A stretch of DNA of 64,000 nt from Hexactinellida sp. DTS-2022 (taxonomy: Eukaryota > Porifera > Hexactinellida), in contig JAPNXP010000010.1 of the NCBI GenBank assembly GCA_028753945.1, forward strand, positions 1,863,042-1,927,041. Reading direction: 5' to 3'. The notes beneath the pieces are model-generated. The model ran no database searches, was not told where the DNA came from, and was given only the letters and a program-made list of their open reading frames with translations. Within the stretch, counting starts at the first letter, position 1; every line of letters starts with the position of its first letter. This document shows, one piece after another, positions 33,287 to 43,946 of the stretch. Both the position numbers and the translations under genes were made by a program.

Positions 33287-36223
33287 CACAGTGGGCCAGA
33301 ATGCTAATTTGCAGGAAGTAGTATAAATATTAACTTTAGCGATATATTATGTATTATTGTACTATAGGTTATTGACCCTTAGGAACCCATTTCTTCAAAT
33401 AGATTTATTGTGTGGCCACTTTTTATCAACTTATGGTTTTATAATAAATTTTCATATAATGAATGTGTTGTGGTTGTTTAATAGTTAATCAACAATGTTA
33501 TGTAATAGTGATTCGACTAATAAATTCTGTTCTGCTGTGTTGTCCTGATGTTTTCTACATGAAAATCGACAGAAATGATTGATTGCGCCACAAAATTTAC
33601 ATTTGGGAACTCTGCAAAATTTTAATAAAACAGGATCACTTTCACTCAAAAGACGTACAAAGACATCTCTAATGTTTGAATTAAAAGAACACTTTCTTGA
33701 AAGATACTCTCGATAGTTTCTAATCAACTTATTACAAGCCTCTAAAGCTTCTTCAGAATATTGTTTCATACCATATCCATCATTACAGCTTTGGATGAGT
33801 TCCACACTATGTGCTAAGAGTTTATGGAGAGAGGGAGTGACATTTACCCACGGAAATTCGACGACAATAAACTCGTATGTATATTTGCAAATGTTGTCCA
33901 GTTTATCTGTGTCAATTGCCTGACCACAATTAAAGACTCGCAGAATAGCTGAAAGATTGAGATGTATTAGTTTGATTGGTTCTCTTGATTCTAATGATAT
34001 TAAAGTTGATACCCATTCAATGAAATTGTTCTTACCAATAAAACATGATCGAGCAACATTACCAGTTGATGTTGTTCCTCCAGCACTCGATACCTGATCT
34101 ATCTTTATCCCAGTTTTTTCTAGTAAGAATTCACGTACAAATTTCATTGAATCCTGGATACGTTTCGATGTGGGGGCCCATTTATAAGTTCCAGATTGTA
34201 AATGGTAGATTAGCAACATAAACCATCGAAATATGCACGTGTACGAGTGTAGAGGGGATGCTGATGTTATATCGATATTAGAAATTGGTTCATGGGTTAA
34301 CCCAAATCTTTCTTTGGAGGGTAAAGAGAGGAAATCTTCTCTGTCAACTGAATCGAATATAAGCTTAGCATCTGATATGGACCTGTTTATTGGGTAGCCA
34401 GCAAGGATAAAATCCAAATCTTTTAATTGATCAAAGTGTGTAGTACACAGCTGACAACTGGCCCCACCTGCACCTGATAATATCGCGGACATTTTGCCAT
34501 CGAACATTGTTCGTTTTATTTCGACGAAGATTTTACCATTAGGGAGAATTATTCCTTCTTTTTCAATTAGTGTAACTTCAGGATTGATAATTGTATCTAA
34601 AATGAACTTAACATTCTCTTCATTTTCAATGCAATAGGCCTCACTCCAAATGGAGAATTTGGAGTTTCGTTCTCCCATAGTAACGTGCCAGAAACATCTT
34701 TTAATGACAATAATTTAAAGGGCAAATAGGATGTAATTTTTGGTATTGAAAGTTGGACTACCATGTTGTTGGTTATATATTTTATGAGAGCCTGATCCAT
34801 CTAGTCCATCAGATACTTTGATTGTGAGTGGATAAACAAACTTATCACTTTCATTATGGACTCCAACAAACGTACAAATGTGTGGTGTAATAACACTCTG
34901 TATGAGATGGCAATCCCAATACTATGTTCATCAACAGGAGTTGATATGAATTTTAGATCATTAGTGAGCACAATTTGTGATCGATATTCAAAAATGTCAT
35001 TATATGTAGGGAAAACAAAGTTCTCAGTTTTACAAAGCCGACGAAGCTCATTGTATTTCCGTTTACCAATTTGAAGGTGGTCAATAAGAAAAACAGACTT
35101 GGGTAAAGGCATATGTGACAAAGGTTTGGAGAAGGTACCGGAACGAATGATTTCTTTACAGACTATTGGAACTTTCTTATCACAAAGCTCGTTTGATATC
35201 AGTTGCAATAGGTAACTAGCTATAGTTTTCTTGTCAGTTTCTTCTTTGGTGGCTATAATATCAATCAGGTTTAGAAGTGAAGAAAGACGAGTTCTTAAAG
35301 CTTTCAGTGTAAGTTCTGAAAGAGATTTTTTGTTTTCGTGTGACAAATGGATTTCTAAGATGGTATTATCTTGAAGTAAAATTTTCTTCTGAGGACCATT
35401 AGTTGACAAAGGGTAAAAAAGCATCTGCTCCCAAGTCGACAAATCACCTTTCTTTCGAAAATAGTCGCGCTCAGATGTCAGACCTCTAAATTTTCCTCGA
35501 ATTCTCTCAAACTGGCTAATATCGACATCGTATGCTTCAATAAATGTCTGTGTTGCTGAACGGAGTGTTTCTGTATCCAGAAGGGTAAGCGCGTCTTTGT
35601 TGTTCATTTACGACAAATTATATTGTTCTAGTATTGAAAATAAGAAAAATAATATTATTTGGCAAAAAAAACGCCGTTAAAATTGTCAAAGTCCCTCTGA
35701 TATAATATAAAAATTTGGTCAACTGTGCGCCTTCGTGCGGGGTTGAAATTTGATGGAAAACAATGACAATATCAATATAATCATTTTCAATCAATGAAAG
35801 CTTTTACCCAAGCTCACCCAAAAGTACTTTTTGATGGTTCAATACTGAATTTCTAGTGGAAAATGTCATGGAAATATGGAAAATTGGACATAACCCTACT
35901 ATTTTAAAATTTAAGAAATTCGAGTTCATTTCAACTCTAATATTAACATATGCCTATATACAATGTTTTGATTTAGTTTCTAAGGTGATAAAGCTTTTAT
36001 AGTAGCACAATAAATATTTTCACTGTCGAAACCACAAATAAGCTTTTTGTTTTCTTTTATATGCATTCCCACGATGAAACAGTGTATCAGCATAACTAAT
36101 ACATATTTCTCACCAAAATTCACATACCTATGTTTTAGACAATGGAGATAAATAATATTCGCTTTTTAGCAGTATCAGAGGAAGTCAAATTTTGAACCCA
36201 CTTCCTGCTCCTGGCCCACTGTG
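33287..36223 (-). mobile_element. Transib/RAG1-like DNA transposon, 2937 bp, both ends present
   Basis: The left end CACAGTGGGCCAG (33287-33299) and the right end CTGGCCCACTGTG (36211-36223) are perfect 13-bp inverted repeats. A second shared block, CAGGAAGT, lies 18 nt inside the left heptamer (33312-33319) and 9 nt inside the right one (36200-36207). CACAGTG is the consensus V(D)J recombination-signal heptamer; Transib ends are known to begin CACWATG or similar. Between the ends lies a minus-strand RAG1-family transposase. TGGTG occurs at 33282-33286 and again at 36239-36243. The second copy is separated from the end by GCATGCATGCATGCA, so a 5-bp target duplication (the Transib length) is possible but not clean. 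Confidence 0.8.
33485..35607 (-). pseudogene. Transib/RAG1-family transposase (frameshifted, DDE residues visible)
   Basis: It reads in three pieces on the minus strand. The N-terminal 268 residues (35607-34801) include IGKRKYNELRRLC and VFPTYNDIFEYR, as in Transib/RAG1 proteins. Next, in another frame, VSDGLDGSGSHK supplies the first catalytic Asp (codon 34808-34810), matching RAG1 D600. Further frame changes lead to the C-terminal 397 residues (34678-33485), which carry MFDGK (Asp60, cf. D708), CQLC (Cys75/78), LHKLLAH (His285/290) and SEEALEACNKLIRNYRE (Glu313, cf. E962). These match RAG1's metal and zinc ligands. The tail has a Cys/His cluster, CKFCGAINHFCRFSC (360-374). At least two or three frameshifts lie in 34640-34860, so the copy is broken there unless the assembly is wrong. 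In the family the enzyme cuts at its own inverted ends. Confidence 0.85.
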
Positions 36224-37004
36224 GCATGCATGCATGCATGGTGTTCTAGAGAGTCATTTTGGATCCTCGCAGTGAGAAGGTACTTATACCCACAGTTCTC
36301 GATAAGTTGTTAGACCAGCAGTGGTAACGCCTCACATGTGTGTCGAAAACTGGTAAAGGTTTGCGGAGTTAACTTTCCCGATATATATGTCAGATTTACC
36401 CAATATCTAACCAAGAGACAAAGTTGCTTATATATTGTAAACGGAGATCTGCTGGATAAATTGGAGCTAAATAATCATCCTTAAACGAATATTCTTTCCG
36501 ACTCAATTTACGTTAAATATTTTCCACGCTGCATATTATATCAAGAAATTCTACAGTTTGAGTGGTATCCACTATGTTATTTTTCCAATTTCCAGACTAA
36601 TAAACAAGCAAATGTTGTCTCATGGAATATTTTCAGTGCTAAACTGGCGTTTTGTCTTTCTAACCTAGAGGGCCTACACGCTTTAGCTGTTAATTTGGGT
36701 GCTCGTTTAGGACATTATACTTATCGGATTTGAACAAGTTACGGATGTCTTGAAAGGGTGAATATCATAGTACAGGATAGGTAGAGTTCGAGGTAAAATG
36801 ATCTATTGATATATTCGCAGTCGTTATTGGAGACGACTTTTCCTACACTGAATTGACATTCATCAAATTTCGGATAAATGAATGTGTTTTCATAATCCTC
36901 AAGATTTAACCCTCGTCTGGCTAGGAATGTAAAATTGAAACTGAAAGTTAATTGAATTTCAATTGAAAGTGAAAGTGGGGTTTTTCTATTTATACCTTTT
37001 ACCC

Positions 37005-37283
37005 CAGTGGTTCTTAACCTTTTCTATGTCATTTCCCCTTTTGGCCTGTTCACTATACCCGATTTCCCCCTTCATTTGTAGTGTAAGGAATAAAGTAGCC
37101 TTAAAATTACAAATTATTAGCTGTCTGGCGATAACTGCTTCTTGGCCACCAGTGGATCAATGTTAGGAGGTATTATTTTATTTTGGTTTTATTATTATTA
37201 TTAATTTTGTCTAAATTGATTTCCCCCTTATATTCCCGAAATTTCCCCCCAGGGGGAAATTTCCCCCAGGTTAAGAACTACTG
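37005..37283. mobile_element. hAT-type MITE (CAGTGGTTCTTAACC), 279 bp
   Basis: Ends CAGTGGTTCTTAACC / GGTTAAGAACTACTG are flanked by TTTACCC(C) on both sides. The duplication is 7-8 bp; a C shared with the end makes the length ambiguous. The interior is CCCC/GGGG-rich near the ends. This end type is common among hAT MITEs. Non-coding. Confidence 0.78.
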
Positions 37284-37386
37284 TTTACCCCAAGCCAGCC
37301 GAGGGTTAACTTAACCAATTATTCCGGATAGACTTATGATATGAACGATATCAAAAAACAGAATTAAAATTCTTTGTGGGTTACAT

Positions 37387-39910
37387 CATAGGCGCCGAAC
37401 CAGAGGGGGCCCCGAGCCCCCCTCTCGTGTCAAACCCGGGGGGGGCAGGGGGGGCTCGCGAGGGAGGGCCAGGGGGATGGAGGGTTTTGGCCCAAGCACC
37501 TGACGAGCAGGGTGTCCAAATGTCCTATTTTTAGAAGGACAGTCCTTCTCAGGCAGTCATACTAACTGCTTTCCTACACTGTGTCCTGTTGCATGGCAGA
37601 ATTGCTACCGTGGCAGAATTGCTACCTCTATTAGTGGTACCATGGATATTCATAAGCCGTGGCAGAATTGCTACCCACTGTTTTATGACTTCTTTGATTG
37701 AATAATCAATCATGCATGCGGAACTTAGTTACGGTAACACCTTGTTTACTTTTACTGAAACATTATACGTGTACTAGTATTTATAGAATTGTATCTTGTT
37801 TTTACTAAAGAAAGTATCTTGTAGAAAAGTATGCATTTTTAATACAGCAACATTATAACGGTAAAAACCCCTCACAGACGGGATGGGAGTGTGCTTCTTC
37901 TGATTGCACTTCCCAAATGTTTAATTTAACTAGAATTTCAATATTCAATCTACATTTAATCTTAGTGTAATATAATTTATTAATGTTTGAATTGTGAGGA
38001 TGTTTTGACAAAAATGTTTAAATTTAATTAAAGATTAATTATTACAAATAGAAATAGGAATACGTGTAATATCTACGTTACTGTTTTTATAGTATTTACG
38101 TTACTATTTCTCATAGAAGTAAGAATCTCATACAATGTTCTATAGTATCAGTATACTACTATAGCGTAATTACAAATGGAGAAGATGGCTGATTTATGTA
38201 AATAATCGTTAATAAAACCTAGAGTTGGTTAGCGACCTATTCATTTTAATTGATAAATAGAAAGAACATCCTTAGGAGAATACAACCTCTATATTTTCAA
38301 TTGATAATTCGAATTCTAGAAGAGTCACTGGATAAGAACACAAATTTCGATTTAACTGACGAATGAAAACGAAATTGAGTAATCGGGCATAGAGGTGTAC
38401 ATCTCCAGGAAATTCTCTATCTTCTTTCAAAATTTGAAATCTCAATTCCCAATGGTCTATTCAGGCCATCGTGTACGGCCGGCCGGCCGGAAGTCCGACA
38501 GAGGTAAATTTAGAAATGTGCTTCTTCTGGTATAAAACTATAGTAGGACCCTACTATAACGTTTTTTACTAGAAGAAGCACACTAATAAATTATATTACA
38601 CTAAGATTAAATGTAAATTTTAAATGTAAATTGAATATTGAAATTCTAGTTAAATTAAACATTCGGGAAGTGCAATCAGAAGAAGCACATTCCCATCCCG
38701 TCTGTGAGGGGGTTTTACCTCTAAATTATTTCGTTATAATGTTGCTGTATTAAAAATGCATACTTTTCTACAAGATACTTTCTTTAGTAAAAACAAGATA
38801 CAATTCTATAAATACTAGTACACGTATAATGTTTCAGTAAAAGTAAACAAGGTGTTACCGTAACTAAGTTCCGCATGCATGATTGATTATTCAATCAAAG
38901 AAGTCATAGAACAGTGGGTAGCAATTCTGCCACGGCTTATGAATATCCATGGTACCACTAATAGAGGTAGCAATTCTGCCACGGTAGCAATTCTGCCATG
39001 CAACAGTCCTTTTGTATCTTTAAAAAAATTGTTTACAGTCTGTTCAGTCTAATAATCCACTCCTCTACCTGTCTAAATAACTTTGTTGTTCAACCATACT
39101 CAGAATTATTAAAGTATACTAGCCCATGTCCTTGTACAAAAGCCTTTATTCTCAAATGTTCTACTATCCTGGGTTTCTCAACCTGCGATCTCTTTAATTT
39201 AAATTTTAAACGTGTCCTTCTTTTAAAGTAGTCAACTGGTTACCCTGCTGGAGGAGCACCTAACTTTGACAATTAACCCAAAACTCCTTTGGAAAATTTT
39301 AAGGAATTTTAAATAAACAAATTGGCAGATTACCCATTTTGTAAACTTTTTTAATTCAAAACTTGCGTATGCTGATTTGATAATATGTATATCATTTATT
39401 ATTTTATGAATTTTTCAGCGTTTTATCTCACAGTATTTAGCATTTATAGCTGTATCCTATGAATGATCAATACCCTCGGAGATCAATGATGTTCCATAGC
39501 TCCCAAGTGACCCGCATTTGAGCATCGAAACCCGTTGACCCGCGAAGGTCCTCGAAAAACCCGCATTGGAAAAGTAATTTTCTGGAGCAAAATCAGATCA
39601 GTATCTTAACTAAGCACGTTTAAAACACCTAAATAGTTCCATTTTTTTCATTTTAGTCACTCTTATTCAGTAAATAGGTAGTAAAACTTGTCTTTTGCTA
39701 TAGAAATTACAATAAATATGTCAAAATGGCTTTACCAATCTAATTTTAATTAAGTATATAAGAGTCCTAACTAATCTCCAAAACGAGTCAGTGAGGGGGG
39801 GGGGGGGATGACCCGCATTGGACCATCTCAAACTTGGGAGGTATTTTTTGAGCCCCCCCCACCCCCCCCCCCCCTCAGTTTTGGACTTTTTTAAAAGTTC
39901 GGCGCCCCTG
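37387..39910. mobile_element. hAT-type element (CATAGGCGCCGAAC), 2524 bp, with nested foldback
   Basis: The left end is CATAGGCGCCGAAC and the right end GTTCGGCGCCCCTG, flanked by a perfect 8-bp duplication GGTTACAT (37379-37386, 39911-39918). The ends are related to those of the 13285 and 18767 elements. G/C runs lie close to both ends (37438-37458, 39791-39875). A possible inner hAT pair, CAGGGTGTCC (37508) and GGTTACCCTG (39247), has only a poor duplication. A 1.4-kb foldback lies inside. No transposase was found. Confidence 0.82.
37587..39005. repeat. Foldback element with ~400-bp near-perfect arms
   Basis: The arms run from TGTTGCATGGCAGAATTGCT at 37587 to about 37985, and back as the complement from about 38580 to 39005. 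GTCC borders both ends (37583-37586, 39006-39009), a possible 4-bp duplication. Near each end GGCAGAATTGCTACC is repeated three times. A diverged fragment of the inner arm lies at about 20780-20880. Non-coding. Confidence 0.82.
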
Positions 39911-40779
39911 GGTTACATGGGTTCGAATCAGCTGAAAACAATTAGTATAGACGCACATTCAATGGATAATTATCTGTACATACAGCTTCAACAGAAAAAC
40001 CGCAAGATTCAGTGACACATATTGTGGAGTTCACAACTGGATGCAATGTTTCAGCAGAAGAGGAACATAGAGCAATTGATCGAACAATTGTTAGAAAATT
40101 TGGTCGATAAACTAGAAACCATCATCGAAAAGACCGTAGTATGTGGATCATCTGGATTGTGAATCGACCCAATTACCCACAGTGTAGAAAATAGGCGTAA
40201 TAGGCAAAAATTTCATAAGATTATTTAGTCAATTATTATTTTCCTTATTATACTTTAATATCAATGGATGAATAAAATGCAATTTTGATCCATTAAATTG
40301 GTACCTGAGCCTAATAACATCAAAATTACAAGTAAGTCTATTTTTGGATAACAATTAAATAGTTGAAAAACTGCAAAAATATGTTCGAATTCAAATTGCT
40401 ATAATACATTCATTTTGCTCTTTTGTCTAATTTGAAGTAGTTTGTATGCTATAGTATACCATAGACTGAGAAATTCCAAGGATTACATTTTGATTCGATT
40501 GTTTGTGGAAACAATTTTCGACCGATGTTCGTCTGTTTTTCCAATTTGGGATCTCTGAATTTTTTCGGTGTGTTAATTGTTGCATCTTTTGATTGACACA
40601 ATTTGACAAAAACTGCTTAGTGTGGAATCAATCTATATATGTTTTATTTGATTTTTAATAGTTTTTTGACCGGCCCTAGGGCTTCCAAACCTAATTTATG
40701 CAAATTTACATATGGAAGGGGAAAAAATCGGACTGATTTTTATTTTTCCCATTGTGAACATTCAACACAATTGACTAAT
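39911..40779. other. Mostly unassigned AT-rich DNA
   Basis: A short frame near 40040-40160 reads LDAMFQQKRNIEQLIEQLLE and then NLVDKLETIIEKTVV, which is coiled-coil-like, with no recognised family. It could be debris of the RAG1-like fragment that follows. Confidence 0.3.
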
Positions 40780-41025
40780 TTCCCTTTTAGTTTACACCAA
40801 ACAATTATTGATCATAATTTAAATTCATATCGCTTATAGATTTTAATAGACACTAGTAGCTAGTAGCTACGGGTTAAAAATATTTCAGAAGAGTTTATGG
40901 AAGCATGTAACAAATATATAAGGCCATTTCATAAAAGATTAGCTCGCAATACGTCATTTAAAGAGAATGTGCATGATACATCAGTACGTATGTAGGGTAA
41001 TTGCGACCCTGTACTTGTATAAAAT
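40780..41025 (+). pseudogene. Second RAG1/Transib-like transposase fragment
   Basis: From about 40890 the + strand reads SEEFMEACNKYIRPFHKR then LARNTSFKENVHDTSVRM, a stop, and GNCDPVL. This aligns with the glutamate motif of the 33-36 kb transposase (SEEALEACNKLIRNYRE ... SFNSNIRDVFVRLLSESDPVL). About 30 codons upstream, LHQTIIDH may correspond to the zinc-binding HxxxxH. Only this C-terminal part is recognisable, and no inverted ends were found. It is divergent enough to be a separate family. Confidence 0.65.
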
Positions 41026-41644
41026 GGTTTCAAAGCTACAAAGGTATATATAGATCCTACAAATTGCGTACAAGACACATTATACATTAATTAACTAATA
41101 GAAAGCTATCAATAAATAGTCAATTAATACTATATAGTTACTGAATTATTTGTATTTGCCTCCTAGGTATAATAACTTTGTTCTTGTTTCCATAAAAATC
41201 TTAACATAAGGTAGAGTAGCTATTGCAGTGCATACATAGGGCGTAGCCTCTTGTTAAATATTGGTATTATGTATTATGAGTCATCATAGGTAGGGACTTT
41301 TGGACAATTTTGATTGTGTTTAATAGAAAATACTGATTATGTGTAAATTATTGGTAGAACCATGGCTCTACCAAACCTACCGAAGCCTACACACATGATA
41401 CATGATCAATTTACTAATAGCATAAAATCTAGAGTGATAAATATTTGAATATTATTGACCCATATTAATAATATTAAAAATAAATGAATGATGATGTCAT
41501 TTTCACATATTTCTAGTTGAGTTAGAAAAAACTAACAATATTTTTGGATTCTACGTACTCGATTTCCTTTCTGTACTAATGCAACTTTTATGCGTACCAT
41601 TATCGTAAATACTTATTACCCCTAAATCGCCATTTTGCCACTCT
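41026..41644. other. AT-rich intronic stretch, no gene seen
   Basis: Nothing recognisable is seen between the RAG1-like fragment and the P-like remnant on the other strand. Confidence 0.35.
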
Positions 41645-42926
41645 GTGAATTACCCTACCTCCCTTAGAAGATGCATCACCACGAATGTGAACCTCATCCA
41701 TTTGAAGAATGACATGGCGCTCAAAATCATTAAATCTGGTAGCAACTTCTTTAATAATTTGTATACTCACTTTCTAAGCCAATACTATTTTTGATCTTTA
41801 ATAAATAACGCTCATGTGGAAGAATTAGACACTAGAACCTTGAATAAGACGATAACAAGCTGGAGAAATTCTGTGAATTTTCAAATAAAAGACCTGAGTG
41901 AGGATGTTATAACGCGACAATTATGTAATTCAACTGATCTAGCAAAAAGTTAAAACGAATACGCATAGAATCCCTATCGATTTCCAAATCTGAGGAATGA
42001 CTGGCTCTAATGTGTCAATAGCACTGAAATATTGTGAATTGCATTTTCGATGTGGTTTATCAAAGGCGTAGCTTAAGAACTGGATTGATTATGGTTATCC
42101 TGGCTCATTTCAAATAATTCAACTTAATTTATGATATTTTCTAATGACCTAATATCATTGAGAGTATGACAAGATAACTCAATCTTATATGTTTGCCTAT
42201 AAAAAGCTTTGCAAAGTAAAATTTCATCAACAATAATAGAACGGTCGATGGTTGATTCGTTAATTTCAAGAAATATGATGGTATTGAAATTGGGTTGATG
42301 GGTAAGCCAAACATTAGGTAGATAACTAGGGAAGTTTTGAAGATATATGGTACTGTGATCTTCTTCTTTAAGATCTCGACCATCTTAGTCCCATCATGGT
42401 CATGGAATAGAAACGTTCTCTCAATGTCCACCTCATGGAAATGGTGTATACAAACCTCAAAAATATAAATGAATAATAGCGATCTCAAATTCAAATTGTG
42501 TAGGAATAAAAATGTCACCTTTAATTGTTTCTTCATCTCATAATCTTCTCGCGGGCTAGGTATTGCTCGGAACCAGGGTATTATACAGGAGTAGAATTGA
42601 ACACTCCTAACTGTCCTAAGGTCACTAGAGTATGAATTATGTACGCCTAAAAGGTTCGTTTTGTATTACTCTATGGGGACTTTCGGAAGTTTTCGCGCTC
42701 CTAAACGAAAACCTATCCCAATTTATACGCCTCTAGGCGTATGGCGCGCTCCTGGATAAACCCCTGCTCGGAACCACTTCTCACGCAAAACGATGTCATT
42801 AGGAAAAGAAAAGGTAGAAGTGAAGTTTATTTGGTTATGGTAGTTGGAATTACAACCAGGTACAATACAAGTAGTAATCTTAGAAGGAATCAAAGGACTA
42901 GTAGAATAAACAACTATATTTTTCAA
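41645..42926 (-). pseudogene. THAP-domain P-like transposase, N-terminal part, interrupted by a MITE
   Basis: On the minus strand, from 42926, CIVPGCNSNYHNQ and later FSFPND..LREKWFRA give the first half of a THAP zinc finger (C2CH, DNA-binding). After an inserted 191-bp MITE the second half continues: IPSPREDYE, VCIHHFHEVDIERTF with the CxxH ligands, and ILKKK..VPYIF near the AVP-like box. Further on, near 41700, VILQMDEVHIRGDASSKGG is the start of the P-type catalytic domain (first Asp codon 41696-41698). The reading stops matching at about 41645, so the C-terminal two thirds are missing. The THAP zinc ligands are better preserved here than in copies A and B, showing a distinct P-like family. 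Confidence 0.75.
42575..42765. mobile_element. MITE with 10-bp TSD inserted in the THAP finger
   Basis: Ends AGGGTATTATACAGGAG / CTCCTGGATAAACCCCT are flanked by the perfect 10-bp duplication GCTCGGAACC (42565-42574, 42766-42775). Removing the element plus one repeat brings the two THAP halves back into one frame, which confirms the boundaries. A 9-10 bp duplication suggests a MULE-type element. Related CAGGAG/GCGCGCTCC sequences occur at about 50222-50395 and 50939-51095. Confidence 0.85.
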
Positions 42927-43263
42927 AATTGTTAATATATAATAAATATTGTAAATAGCAATTATGAGTCGCTATGATGTGGCAATAAAATGATAGTTAC
43001 TATGCGTATCTTTGGTTATAATCCAAAAAGTAGCCCTAAGATAGGACTATACTGTTTACTAATTAAGTATGGCATGTATTTATGACATTTTTATTATAAC
43101 TTATTACAATTTTTGCTTTAGTTTAAAGATACCGGCGATACAAAATATGATATTTTTAGTGTTGTCAGAATCATTAGTAAATCCATTTTGGATAGGTATG
43201 GTTAAATATACTTTAGTTAGTTATTTTTAAATGATTTATTAGATAAAACAGCCCCGATAATGT
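42927..43263. other. AT-rich intronic stretch, no gene seen
   Basis: Nothing recognisable is seen. Confidence 0.35.
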
Positions 43264-43299
43264 AATTCAAAGGGGCGCATGCTTAGCTCGAATTGTTAT

Positions 43300-43611
43300 G
43301 TTGTCGATAGCTCGACTCAGTTTCTGACTATGTTGTCGATAGCTCGACTCATTTTTACAAATGCTGTAGATAACCCGACTCGTTTTTACATATGTTGTCG
43401 ATAGCTCGACTGAGTTTCTGACTATGTTGTCGATAGCTCGACTGAGTTTCTGACTATGTTGTCTATAGCTCGACTCATTTTTACATATGTTGTCGATAGC
43501 TCGACTCATTTTACATATGTTGTCGATAGCTCGACTCATTTTACATATGTTGTCGATAGCTCGACTCAGTTTCTGACTATGTTGTCGATTGCTCGACTCA
43601 GTTTACATAAG
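43300..43611. repeat. Left subterminal array of the MULE, ~10 units of ~31 bp
   Basis: The core unit is GTTGTCGATAGCTCGACTCA, followed by either GTTTCTGACTAT or TTTTTACATAT. Two linker types alternate irregularly. Minus-strand ORFs here (SRAIDN repeats) translate the array and are not a gene. Confidence 0.92.
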
Positions 43612-43946
43612 TTTCCCCCATGTATAGTTTGAAATTTTCCATTGTTTATTGAATACGTACTAGTGGGAAATATTTAATTACTACTATGATATTAATATAC
43701 TGTGTAAATGAATCAAAAAGTGATAAATATAAGTGCATGACTACTAAATATAAATTTGGAATCGACTGATAATTGGTGCACGGCACACCGGACAAGTCTG
43801 ATTCAGTTCCTCTATTCTCTTGCTGCATGCTCACAACAATTAGCGTGCTTAAAATGTAGAAATACCCAAGTTGTTGTCCATGGCCTCAGACATACACCTC
43901 AAATATTCTCCAGTACTGGATTCTCGCTTTAAGTGTCTGAAGTGTC

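Noticed and set aside
33287-36223. RAG2-like partner gene next to the RAG1-like ORF
   Set aside because: No Kelch-repeat or PHD-like frame was found within the inverted ends. Transib elements typically carry only the RAG1-like enzyme.
37508-39247. Additional hAT level (CAGGGTGTCC / GGTTACCCTG) inside the 37387-39910 element
   Set aside because: The flanking octamers CTGACGAG and CTGGAGGA match at only about half of positions, so it is mentioned only as a possibility.
40996-41652. MITE suggested by TAGGGTAATT and AATTACCCTA
   Set aside because: The left copy lies within sequence aligning to the RAG1-like motif, and the flanks show no duplication.
43267-43539. Minus-strand ORF of SRAIDN repeats
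   Set aside because: It reads the 31-bp MULE subterminal array; the mirror array at 46217-46433 gives similar artefacts.
43300-43611. Possible CRISPR array (regular ~31-bp repeats)
   Set aside because: There are no unique spacers between units, the genome is eukaryotic, and an inverted partner array marks transposon ends.
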